From contig CADAXK010000009.1 in assembly GCA_902791865.1 (NCBI GenBank), positions 62,001 to 126,000 on the forward strand: a stretch of 64,000 nt of DNA, in the 5' to 3' direction. Below, piece by piece: positions 57,137-64,000 of this stretch. Position 1 is the first letter of the stretch. Each line of letters starts with the position of its first letter. The notes under the pieces are model-generated. The model searched no databases. It saw only the letters and a list, made by a program, of their open reading frames with translations, and had not been told where the DNA came from. A program made the position numbers and the translations under genes. Source of the DNA: an uncultured Bacteroidia bacterium. GTDB taxonomy: Bacteria > Bacteroidota > Bacteroidia > Bacteroidales > ML635J-15.

Positions 57137-59650
57137 TTAGAATCTGAAATATAGGTTTGCGAAGTAATTTATTCCGTACATATAGTAGTACTTGTTGGGG
57201 AACTTGTCGATGTTGGTCTTGTCGAAACGGTACTGCTCGAATCCGCTGGTTGCAATCTTGGTGTTGTGAGTTACATTAGAGATGCTTGCAGTGAAACCGA
57301 GAGTGTATTTGTGCTGTATTCTCCACGACTTTCCACCGTAGATGTCGAGTGTGAAACCGCCTTTCAACTTTTCCTGACCGAGAATAGTTTCGAGCTGCGG
57401 GTCGCCGACAACAAAAATGTCGAGAGCCTCAACGGTGTGCTTCTCGGGATTGATGGTAACATAGTTTTCACCGAAATAATTTGCGTTAGCACCTATGTAC
57501 CAATATTTTGGAGCGGAATACTTGACACCGATAGTTGCTGCTAGTTCGGGAGTTCCGCCGATGTGATAGTTCTTTATATAAACGGTGCGGTCGGTTGCAA
57601 GCACTTCGGAACTGTTGTCCTGAGTTATGGTTACCGACGGACGGCTGTTGTACATATATCTTCCGTAACCCAATGCAGCAGTTGCAGTTACAGTTGGAGA
57701 AATCTTCACTTCGGTTCCGAATTCTCCGCCGTAGTGAACCTTGTTAACGCCAGTCATCATATAGTTGACGAAGGTGTTAAGCTCGTCGTGGTAGAAGCTT
57801 GTGCCTTCGGTTCCGTTGCGGAATTCGGTGTAGTAGCCCGTAATCTTGAGCTGGAAGTTTGGCGAGCGGTAGAAATAGCTGAGGTCGCTCGAGAAGATTG
57901 TCTCGCTCTTGAGGTTTGGCACAACATTGTCGCGTGTGCGTGGCGAAACATACGCATTGCGAAAATAAGGTGCGCGGGTAAGGAATGCCACATTAGCAAG
58001 CAGGAAGTTGCGACCTGTAATCTTGTAGTTCACACCGGCCTTCACAGCATAGTTGAAGAAACGCTGATGGTCGGATGCACCGAACGAACCATCGGGGAAC
58101 TTTCCGTTACGCATCTTTCCGTCGCGCCAGTATTCGGTGTAGGAAAGTTTCAAGGCAGTGAAGAACTCAACCTTCGAATATTTGAACTCGGCTTCGGCAA
58201 AAGCATCGGCCTTGTGAATGTTTGCCAAGTAGTTGTAGCCGAACAAATCGCCTTCCTTCTTCACCTGGTTTGGATTGTCGAGGTCGCTCTGGATATAGTC
58301 TTCGTCGTTGAAGTCGCGTTCGGCAAATTGGTCAACATCAAGCCACCAGTCGGCACCCAGAAGGTCGTCGATTACCTTGAAGTAGTGTGTCTGATTCATC
58401 ATGTAGTTTACGCCTGCCACCATCTTGATTTCGTCGGTGAAAATCTTGCTCAAGCGCGAAGCGAAATCGAAGCGGCTGATGTCGTTGCGGCGTTCTTCGA
58501 TGATGTATTTTGCACGGTTGCCTGTGATTGAATCGTTGGGATTTCCGCCCACATTAGTAACCGTATATAGGTTTTTCATATTAGCAAAATAGAAGTGGTC
58601 CCAGTCGAGCAGACCTTTATTCTCGTCGTTCTGCCATTCGTTGGTAAGCTGGGCGAACATATTTTCGTCGTCATCGTAGTACGACGGGAAGTTGCGGTAG
58701 TAGTCGGGACGCGGGTCGGGAGCGTCGTACCAGTTGAGGGCTGTTGTTCCGCCGCGACCGAACATATACGATGCCGAGGTCTGCAGTTTCATAGTGTTGT
58801 CGATGTCCCAGTAGTGCGAAAGGATTATGCGTGGCTGGTGGTAGTAGCCGACCTTGGCGTTACGCACCTTGCCGTTCTGGTATCCCCAGTTGGGATTGTA
58901 GTAGTTTGTGCCAAGAAGTTCGTAGGTTTCGGCAGTTGCTGCGCCCGACCTTCCGCTACGCGACGGCGAACCGAAAACGGTAAGTCCGAGGCTGTGATGG
59001 TCGTTGAATTTCTTTTCGGCACCGAAGAAGTAGGCGTAGCCTTCGTAGAATGTGCCCGGAATGTAGCATTTTTGTGCCAGACGGGTTGATGCTGCAACCG
59101 AGAAAGCCCAGCCGTTAGCCATAAGGCCTGTGCTGTAGGCTGCCATTGCCCTGTGGCGGTACGAGCGGTTGGAGTTTGCGTACGAAACGCTTCCACCCTG
59201 ACGGAACTCCGACACGCGGGTAGAAATATTGGTAACTCCCGAAAGTCCACCGAACGAATAGTCGGAGAAATGCAAGCCCGAAGTATTTGTCTTAAAGCGC
59301 ATTACATCGTTCAGTCCGCCCCAGTTGCTATATACGGGACGGCCGTTTTCGGCATCGTTAACATATATGCCGTTCATCAGCACTTCGGCATTCTGGTTGT
59401 CGTAGCCGCGGAAGCGGAAACGTGCCTGACCGAAAGTATAGCCTGCAGAGTTGACATATACATCCTGCGACGACTGCAGCAAGGTTGAAATGTCGTTGTC
59501 CTGCGAGCCCTCCTCAATCTCCGATTCGGTAAGTGTTATTGTTGGAACTGCTTGTTCTTCAAGATAATCGTTGTTCTTTGTCGTGTCGGTCTGGGCGTAG
59601 GCCGTTGCCGACAAGCACACGAAAATGAGTGGTAAAAATTTACGCTTCAT
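57137..59650 (-). CDS. TonB-dependent outer-membrane receptor
   Basis: About 837 residues; transports an unknown ligand through the outer membrane using the TonB system. Signal peptide (MKRKFLPLIFVCLSATAYAQ), then a plug domain (about 40-160: ISTLLQSSQDVYVNSAGYTFGQARFRFRGYDNQN, NGIYVNDAENGRPVYSNWGG) and a 22-strand barrel ending in the usual aromatic strand (NYFANLYFRF). It lacks the N-terminal CarboxypepD-like domain found in SusC-type receptors. Start at 59650 is chosen because the longer frame begins in the -7 box. First gene of the operon with the two DUF5689 lipoproteins. Confidence 0.9.
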   Translation of the reverse strand: MKRKFLPLIFVCLSATAYAQTDTTKNNDYLEEQAVPTITLTESEIEEGSQDNDISTLLQSSQDVYVNSAGYTFGQARFRFRGYDNQNAEVLMNGIYVNDAENGRPVYSNWGGLNDVMRFKTNTSGLHFSDYSFGGLSGVTNISTRVSEFRQGGSVSYANSNRSYRHRAMAAYSTGLMANGWAFSVAASTRLAQKCYIPGTFYEGYAYFFGAEKKFNDHHSLGLTVFGSPSRSGRSGAATAETYELLGTNYYNPNWGYQNGKVRNAKVGYYHQPRIILSHYWDIDNTMKLQTSASYMFGRGGTTALNWYDAPDPRPDYYRNFPSYYDDDENMFAQLTNEWQNDENKGLLDWDHFYFANMKNLYTVTNVGGNPNDSITGNRAKYIIEERRNDISRFDFASRLSKIFTDEIKMVAGVNYMMNQTHYFKVIDDLLGADWWLDVDQFAERDFNDEDYIQSDLDNPNQVKKEGDLFGYNYLANIHKADAFAEAEFKYSKVEFFTALKLSYTEYWRDGKMRNGKFPDGSFGASDHQRFFNYAVKAGVNYKITGRNFLLANVAFLTRAPYFRNAYVSPRTRDNVVPNLKSETIFSSDLSYFYRSPNFQLKITGYYTEFRNGTEGTSFYHDELNTFVNYMMTGVNKVHYGGEFGTEVKISPTVTATAALGYGRYMYNSRPSVTITQDNSSEVLATDRTVYIKNYHIGGTPELAATIGVKYSAPKYWYIGANANYFGENYVTINPEKHTVEALDIFVVGDPQLETILGQEKLKGGFTLDIYGGKSWRIQHKYTLGFTASISNVTHNTKIATSGFEQYRFDKTNIDKFPNKYYYMYGINYFANLYFRF

Positions 59651-59674
59651 ACCCGAAATTAAAAAATGTGGGGA

Positions 59675-59682
59675 CAAATTTA
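59675..59682 (-). promoter_or_regulatory. -7 box of the TonB receptor operon
   Basis: TAAATTTG on the minus strand, 24 bp before the ATG at 59650. Confidence 0.55.
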
Positions 59683-59753
59683 ATTTTATTATTTGGTATG
59701 GGAGAAAGAAATTTGAATTATTTGATGGATTTGAGAATTTGAAGATTTGAAAA

Positions 59754-59909
59754 TTTGCTTGCGCGAGCTAAAGGTTGATGATTGTTGCGTCGTGGCGCGT
59801 CGCGACTGTGCAAGGGTAAGGTTTAACGTTTGAAGATTTAAAAATTTAATAATTCAACGATTTAATGATTTGCGCCGAATGCGTTGCGCCAAATAATATA
59901 CGCGCAATC
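59754..59909. repeat. 156-bp intergenic repeat, copy 1
   Basis: Nearly identical (154 of 156 by eye) to 61957-62112, same orientation. No coding capacity. Contains GCGCGAGC and GCGCCGAATGCGTTGCGCC palindromic words. The two copies flank the pair of T9SS-sorted proteins at 60030-61843. Confidence 0.88.
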
Positions 59910-60029
59910 ATACGCATTTGATTGTAGCGACACAATGCGTTGCACCGATTATGTGCAATGACATGGCTCATATATATGCAAATATTTATATACTAGTCTT
60001 CCTTATAAAAACAAATCTTTTCATAAGCC
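59910..60029. other. Short non-coding gap
   Basis: Contains more ATGCGTTGCACC-type words but nothing recognisable as a gene or terminator. Confidence 0.45.
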
Positions 60030-60884
60030 TTATTTCTTTACAAACCTACTACTATAAACCTTATCGAATTTATACAGAACAATCATATACATACCACTTT
60101 TCAAACACGAAACATTTATCGTATCCGAATCCAATTCGCCATCTGCTATCTTATCGCCCAAGATATTGTATATAGAATATTTATAAACATTATCAAAAAA
60201 ATCAGGATGTTCAATATTCAAAATATCATTGGTAACTGTCGGATAAATGCTTACGGGTTCCATATCGTATCTTTCGGCTGTAGTTGTATCATAATAATAA
60301 CACTCAGGATAATATTGATATATCAATTCTCCATCTATGTGGACACATAGCAAAAGGATTGAACCGCCATCAACTATACAATAAGGAGCAGGTTCAAATG
60401 TACCCAGTGTACTGCCAATACCCTCTATCCACCATACAATATCGGCACAATCCTCCATTAACACAATGCGTTTCCTGTAACTGCCATTTACAAGTATCGA
60501 ATCTACATCTTCCACAATTACTTGGCGTTCCTCCATCCAAGGCCAATAGTTGTAAACTAAAGCCTCATCACCTTCGGTTAAAGAAAAATCGTACAATAAT
60601 CTTTCCACAGTATCTTCTGCCTGAAAACAATACACCTTCTCGGCAAGCGTATCTTCTCGTACGGCAGCATAATAGTTTGCCCTGTCAATATTTGGAACAG
60701 AATCCATATATTGCATATAAACAGCCTTGTATTTCAATCCGTTTATTATGGTATCACCATTGAACCAATACTTGTATTCGCTAACCGAAAAACAGCCATT
60801 CGAATCTGGGAAAAAATACCTCAATTGTGCAAACGAAGCCGTACACAGCACTAGGATAAATGAAACTAGGACAATCTTTTTCAT
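60030..60884 (-). CDS. T9SS-sorted secreted protein 1
   Basis: A 284-residue exported protein (signal MKKIVLVSFILVLCTASFAQ) whose last 75 residues form a type A sorting domain (VSIYPTVTNDILNIEHPDFFD, YKYSIYNILGDKIADGELD, LKSGMYMIVLYKFDKVYSSRFVK). The main body is beta-rich and unassigned, with Tyr/Trp/Asp-rich strands (YYFPDSNGCFSVSEYKYWFNGDTI). The start at M14 of the longest frame is favoured since a good signal peptide begins there. A paralogue lies 44 bp upstream; both are probably transcribed together. Confidence 0.82.
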   Translation of the reverse strand: MKKIVLVSFILVLCTASFAQLRYFFPDSNGCFSVSEYKYWFNGDTIINGLKYKAVYMQYMDSVPNIDRANYYAAVREDTLAEKVYCFQAEDTVERLLYDFSLTEGDEALVYNYWPWMEERQVIVEDVDSILVNGSYRKRIVLMEDCADIVWWIEGIGSTLGTFEPAPYCIVDGGSILLLCVHIDGELIYQYYPECYYYDTTTAERYDMEPVSIYPTVTNDILNIEHPDFFDNVYKYSIYNILGDKIADGELDSDTINVSCLKSGMYMIVLYKFDKVYSSRFVKK

Positions 60885-60928
60885 AATAAACATATAGGTG
60901 CCACTAAATAATATTTTTTTCATATTCT

Positions 60929-61843
60929 CTAATTTTTAATTACCTTAAATGTGTATATATCAAACTCTTTCTTGTAAACCTTTATTACGTATAGTCCTGC
61001 TGGATAATTTTCCATATTAAACGTTGCCGAGCATTCCGCTGTTGTAATGTAGAGTTTTTCTCCCAAAGAATTGTACAGCTCTGCGCAAAAATCTCCGCCA
61101 TACTGGCCGTCATCAGATATTGTCACAAAATCATCAGCCGGATTGGGATACACGGTGAACTTGTTGTCAGTAACTTCCTGAACATCGGCATTTATCACGG
61201 AGTCACATTCCACATTGTGATGCCAATAATCCCACCATTCATTCCTGTATGAAACATCATCGTCGTTGTAGCACCTAAGTCCATAATAATGAAAATAATC
61301 GCCAAAATCACATTTCGGCGTATATATAAAATTCATCTCGCTTCCAATCCTTTCAACTATGCGTTCCGACCTCGCTTCAACAAGGTATTCCCAGTTATAT
61401 GGTGTATATGTAATGTATTGCACCTTCAGATTGATGCCATTGATATTCACCGATGACACCGAATCGATAATTACGGGTGACACCGAATCGCAGAAATTTA
61501 TATATTGGACTTCTGTTTTTAGCGTATCACCAGCATTCAGGTTAAAGTCGTACATCAGCTTGAACTTCTCGCCAGTCCAGTGGTATACCCTCGAATTTGA
61601 CTCGTGAACAATCAATGGATCCAAATCTGATTCGTTTCCAATAGAGCGGACTTGTTTTATGTTTATAAGTTTTGCGGCAGTATCGTTTATTACGGTATCG
61701 TTCCCTACCGAATATTTTACATACCCATGCATAGTATATTCCTGCCAATTGAATGTCCAAGTTGCGCCATCAGGATACCAGTTCTGTGCGAATGAAGCCA
61801 CACACAGCATTATAAGAAATGAAATTAGTACGATTTTTCTCAT
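60929..61843 (-). CDS. T9SS-sorted secreted protein 2
   Basis: A 304-residue protein, paralogous in layout to the neighbour: signal peptide (MRKIVLISFLIMLCVASFAQ), unassigned beta-rich body (WYPDGATWTFNWQEYTMHGYVKY; LNAGDTLKTEVQYINFC), and a type A T9SS sorting domain (KFTVYPNPADDFVTISDDGQYGG, LYNSLGEKLYI, YPAGLYVIKVYKKEFDIYTFKVIKN). The start at 61843 is set by the -7 box at 61861-61869. Secreted and attached or released by T9SS; function unknown. Confidence 0.82.
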   Translation of the reverse strand: MRKIVLISFLIMLCVASFAQNWYPDGATWTFNWQEYTMHGYVKYSVGNDTVINDTAAKLINIKQVRSIGNESDLDPLIVHESNSRVYHWTGEKFKLMYDFNLNAGDTLKTEVQYINFCDSVSPVIIDSVSSVNINGINLKVQYITYTPYNWEYLVEARSERIVERIGSEMNFIYTPKCDFGDYFHYYGLRCYNDDDVSYRNEWWDYWHHNVECDSVINADVQEVTDNKFTVYPNPADDFVTISDDGQYGGDFCAELYNSLGEKLYITTAECSATFNMENYPAGLYVIKVYKKEFDIYTFKVIKN

Positions 61844-61860
61844 ATTAAAAAAAATTTTTT

Positions 61861-61869
61861 GCAAATATA
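61861..61869 (-). promoter_or_regulatory. -7 box of the T9SS-protein pair
   Basis: TATATTTGC on the minus strand, 18 bp before the ATG at 61843; overlaps and excludes the upstream in-frame start. Confidence 0.6.
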
Positions 61870-61956
61870 AACAATAAATTTCTATAAAAAAGTAAATGTT
61901 AGAAAATGCTGTATAATTTGGCTAGTGTCTTTTTTAATGGCTAAAGCCGTTTCAGG

Positions 61957-62112
61957 TTTGCTTGCGCGAGCTAAAGGTTGATGATTGTTGCGTCGTGGCG
62001 CGTCGCGACTATACAAGGGTAAGGTTTAACGTTTGAAGATTTAAAAATTTAATAATTCAACGATTTAATGATTTGCGCCGAATGCGTTGCGCCAAATAAT
62101 ATACGCGCAATC
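61957..62112. repeat. 156-bp intergenic repeat, copy 2
   Basis: Second copy of the element at 59754-59909; the visible difference is CTATACAAGG in place of CTGTGCAAGG. It lies between the sorted-protein gene and the terminator of the last gene. Confidence 0.88.
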
Positions 62113-62150
62113 GCCATGGTACGATTGTACAATGATGAGGATTATACAAG

Positions 62151-62186
62151 AAAATCCTCCCGAATGATATTTTTCAGGAGGATTTG
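62151..62186 (-). terminator. Terminator of the last gene
   Basis: AAATCCTCC / GGAGGATTT stem (62152-62160 with 62177-62185); on the minus strand it is followed by TTTT. Lies 23 bp behind the stop at 62209. Confidence 0.75.
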
Positions 62187-62208
62187 TTTTTGACTGTACT
62201 TCAATACT

Positions 62209-64000
62209 TTATTTAAAAATCGTCACCTTCCTTATTGCAGTTTCGCCTTCTGTCGAAACTATACGTACACTGTACAATCCTGGACTCCAGTCATCGCAAT
62301 TTACTGTTATGCGTTCGTCTTCGGTGTTCTCAATTTCGGCGACAAGCTGTCCGATTGCGTTGAAAATCTGAACTGTTGCAATGTGTTGTCCCTCTATGAA
62401 GAACTGACCGTAGGTTGGGTTGGGGTAGATGCTCAAAATGTCGGCAGACCATTCAGCGATTGCATCTGCAAATACGCACTCCTCGTTGGAAAGTTTGTAC
62501 ATTCTGTGTTCGCAGTCGCTTTCAACCATATAGCAGTAGTTGCCCGCTTCGTGAACATTGTCGGTGTAGGAAATGTCAGTTGTTGTTCCGACAAACTCAT
62601 TGTCCCTGAAAATCCTGTAGTTGACAGCACCATCACATTCTGTCCATTTGAGGGCAACCAAGTTGCCAAGTGCATCGGCAGTTAGAGCAGGTACTTCTGT
62701 GCATACGCCAGTGAGGATTCTCATACAAGTTTCACCCGAAATTTCATTGCAAGAAACGCTTTCCAAGTGGGCAACTACTGTGTAGCAATAGTCGGTTTCG
62801 GTAACGACATCTGTGTCAATAAATTTTGTCGTGGTAATGTTCTCGGCAATGGATTCTCCGTCCCTGTAAACGCTTATGTTGTCAATATCGGCTAGCGGAT
62901 TCCACGATACGGTTATCGTTTCGCCATCGCTTCTTGCCTCGACAAACAGCGGAATGTCGCAAGAACTATCCTTGATTTCTGCGCAGACGGTGTCGGATGC
63001 TTCCGACAGGCAGGTGTAGCCAGCCGACGAGAGTGCGCGTACATAGAAGCAGTGTTCGCCGTTTGGAAGTCCTCTGTAAGTTGCCGATGTCTCGCTAAGC
63101 GTGTCGATGGCATATTGCGAAGCCGTGTTGTAAACCAAGTACGAAACACTTTCGTATTCACCAAGTTCCACAGGCGACCATTCCAGAGTAATTGCGCTGT
63201 AGTCGGTTGTGGCGGTAATCTGCTGTACGGCATCGCATTCGGGAGCAATTGCCGAAATGTTGACAATTACATCGTTCGACTGCTGTCCCATAACGGCTGC
63301 GCGATACCTGATGGCAGATGTGAATTCACCGGTTTCGGTTGCAAATGCTCTTACTGGAATGTTTTCGCTTTCGTTAGGCGCGATTGAACCGCTCTTCCTT
63401 TCTGCCCTTGCTACGCTGTTGGTACGACCGATTTCGTAGGTTGCGATGGTGTTGTTGCCCGATGGGTTCTGAACATTGGTGAGAAGTACGAACTTGCCTT
63501 CGCAGACATATTCAGAAGCGCAGATGCCACCAGCAAGAGACGCGTCGCTTATTTCGATGTCGTCGAGGTAGTGAATCTTGTCGGTGAAGTTGTTTGCGCT
63601 GATGTCGAACTGACGGATGCAAGCCGACGGGCCGTTGTCCTGCGAAGTCTGCGAGAACAACCACAGGTAAGGTCCTCCAGACGAGAGATTGTCGAAGGCT
63701 GAGCTATAGACATTGGCAAGGTCGCTTCTTATTTGTTGCGAAGTTCCGCTTGTGGTGTCAATCCTGTAGAGAGAGTTCCAGTCGCCTGCGAGAATGCTTC
63801 CGTCCTGACGGTTGAACGAGCAGTGGCGGATTTCGGGAATGTCGGTCTCGATGCTACCAAGCAAAGTCTGGTTGTCGAGGTCGAGTTTGTATATAACATT
63901 CGTAGCGTCTGTTCCGTAGAAGTAGTTGCCGTTGTATGACAAATTCCTGATCATGCCGACATTCTCGATGAAGAATGTTTCAACATACTCGCCGTTCGGA
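62209..64000 (-). CDS. T9SS-sorted fibronectin-type protein, N-terminus outside window
   Basis: An open frame from the right edge (in-frame PNGEYVETFFIENVG precedes the internal Met at 63954) to a stop at 62209, at least 597 residues. The N-terminal part reads as beta-propeller-like repeats (FYGTDATNVIYKLDLDNQT, GSILAGDWNSLYRID, GPYLWLFSQTS). Three fibronectin type III-like domains follow (AITLEWSPVELGEYESVSYLVYN; ITVSWNPLADIDNISVYRDGE; LVALKWTECDGAVNYRIFRDNE), then a type A T9SS sorting domain (LSIYPNPTYGQFFIEG, GLYSVRIVSTEGETAIRKVTIFK). The function of the missing N-terminal part is unknown. Confidence 0.85.
   Translation of the reverse strand, partial: PNGEYVETFFIENVGMIRNLSYNGNYFYGTDATNVIYKLDLDNQTLLGSIETDIPEIRHCSFNRQDGSILAGDWNSLYRIDTTSGTSQQIRSDLANVYSSAFDNLSSGGPYLWLFSQTSQDNGPSACIRQFDISANNFTDKIHYLDDIEISDASLAGGICASEYVCEGKFVLLTNVQNPSGNNTIATYEIGRTNSVARAERKSGSIAPNESENIPVRAFATETGEFTSAIRYRAAVMGQQSNDVIVNISAIAPECDAVQQITATTDYSAITLEWSPVELGEYESVSYLVYNTASQYAIDTLSETSATYRGLPNGEHCFYVRALSSAGYTCLSEASDTVCAEIKDSSCDIPLFVEARSDGETITVSWNPLADIDNISVYRDGESIAENITTTKFIDTDVVTETDYCYTVVAHLESVSCNEISGETCMRILTGVCTEVPALTADALGNLVALKWTECDGAVNYRIFRDNEFVGTTTDISYTDNVHEAGNYCYMVESDCEHRMYKLSNEECVFADAIAEWSADILSIYPNPTYGQFFIEGQHIATVQIFNAIGQLVAEIENTEDERITVNCDDWSPGLYSVRIVSTEGETAIRKVTIFK

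Noticed and set aside
57563..58531. A 322-codon open frame on the plus strand
   Set aside because: It lies antisense inside the TonB receptor gene. The receptor frame is complete with family motifs; this one has none.
1..64000. Insertion sequences, integrases or prophage genes
   Set aside because: No transposase, recombinase or phage structural motif was found in any frame; mobility evidence is limited to repeats.

Overview
The window looks like one contiguous chromosomal piece of an AT-rich anaerobic member of the Bacteroidales (Bacteroidota). The evidence is: type IX secretion (T9SS) parts and clients (PorQ, several C-terminal sorting domains), a TonB-dependent receptor beside DUF5689 lipoproteins, DUF4476 proteins, and promoters of the Bacteroidetes type (a TAnnTTTG -7 box, often with TTTG 19-21 bp upstream). 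Iron-sulfur amino-acid lyases, a 2[4Fe-4S] ferredoxin and part of a lysine fermentation pathway suggest an amino-acid fermenter. No transposase, integrase, phage gene or CRISPR array was found.

Layout. 1-8536: adenine deaminase (its start lies outside the window), two parS-like sites, D-aminoacyl-tRNA deacylase, an L-cysteine desulfidase-like protein, a toxin-antitoxin (TA) pair between two identical 25-bp repeats, an L-serine dehydratase with an unusual N-terminal extension, a 0.8-kb gap with a long palindrome, biotin ligase, and a second TA pair with a frameshifted toxin. 8533-19021: porQ, envelope glycosyltransferases and a flippase, ferredoxin, a cysteine-rich CWC protein, tRNA-Cys, HigBA, two tandem DUF4476 proteins, and an operon of NYN protein, glycosyltransferase and Ser/Thr kinase.

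19040-30681 is the most unusual part. A small putative DNA-binding protein, a 6S-like non-coding RNA candidate and two operons lie together. The first operon encodes an LEA-like helical protein, a secreted protein, an Asp-rich protein, a DnaJ-type zinc protein with a TerB-like end, a voltage-gated cation channel with a TGEDW filter, a zinc-ribbon membrane protein, an SPFH scaffold with a GYF_2 tail, two more GYF_2 proteins and a small membrane protein. The second encodes three lipoproteins and a membrane protein. The regulator gene and both operons have the same tandem motif AGAACCA-N4-AGAACCA exactly 22 bp upstream of the -7 box. I propose that this is one co-regulated and possibly undescribed membrane or envelope stress system.

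30933-47772: a very large alpha-2-macroglobulin with a CAEQ thioester, a lipoprotein, a 5'-nucleotidase, heptose kinase, AlkD-like protein, LpxK, purine nucleoside phosphorylase, RbfA, a LolC/E-type permease, a lysine-fermentation trio (CoA-transferase subunit, Kal, Kce) and a PfkB sugar/adenosine kinase. 47878-64000: cell-surface and secreted proteins. A gingipain-like C25 protease gene is broken into three frames by 400-bp tandem repeats. It is followed by two DUF5689 lipoproteins, a TonB-dependent receptor, and three T9SS-sorted proteins, the last one cut by the window end. Two of those are flanked by 156-bp near-identical intergenic repeats.

All calls come from reading the sequence and from family knowledge. 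No database search was run.
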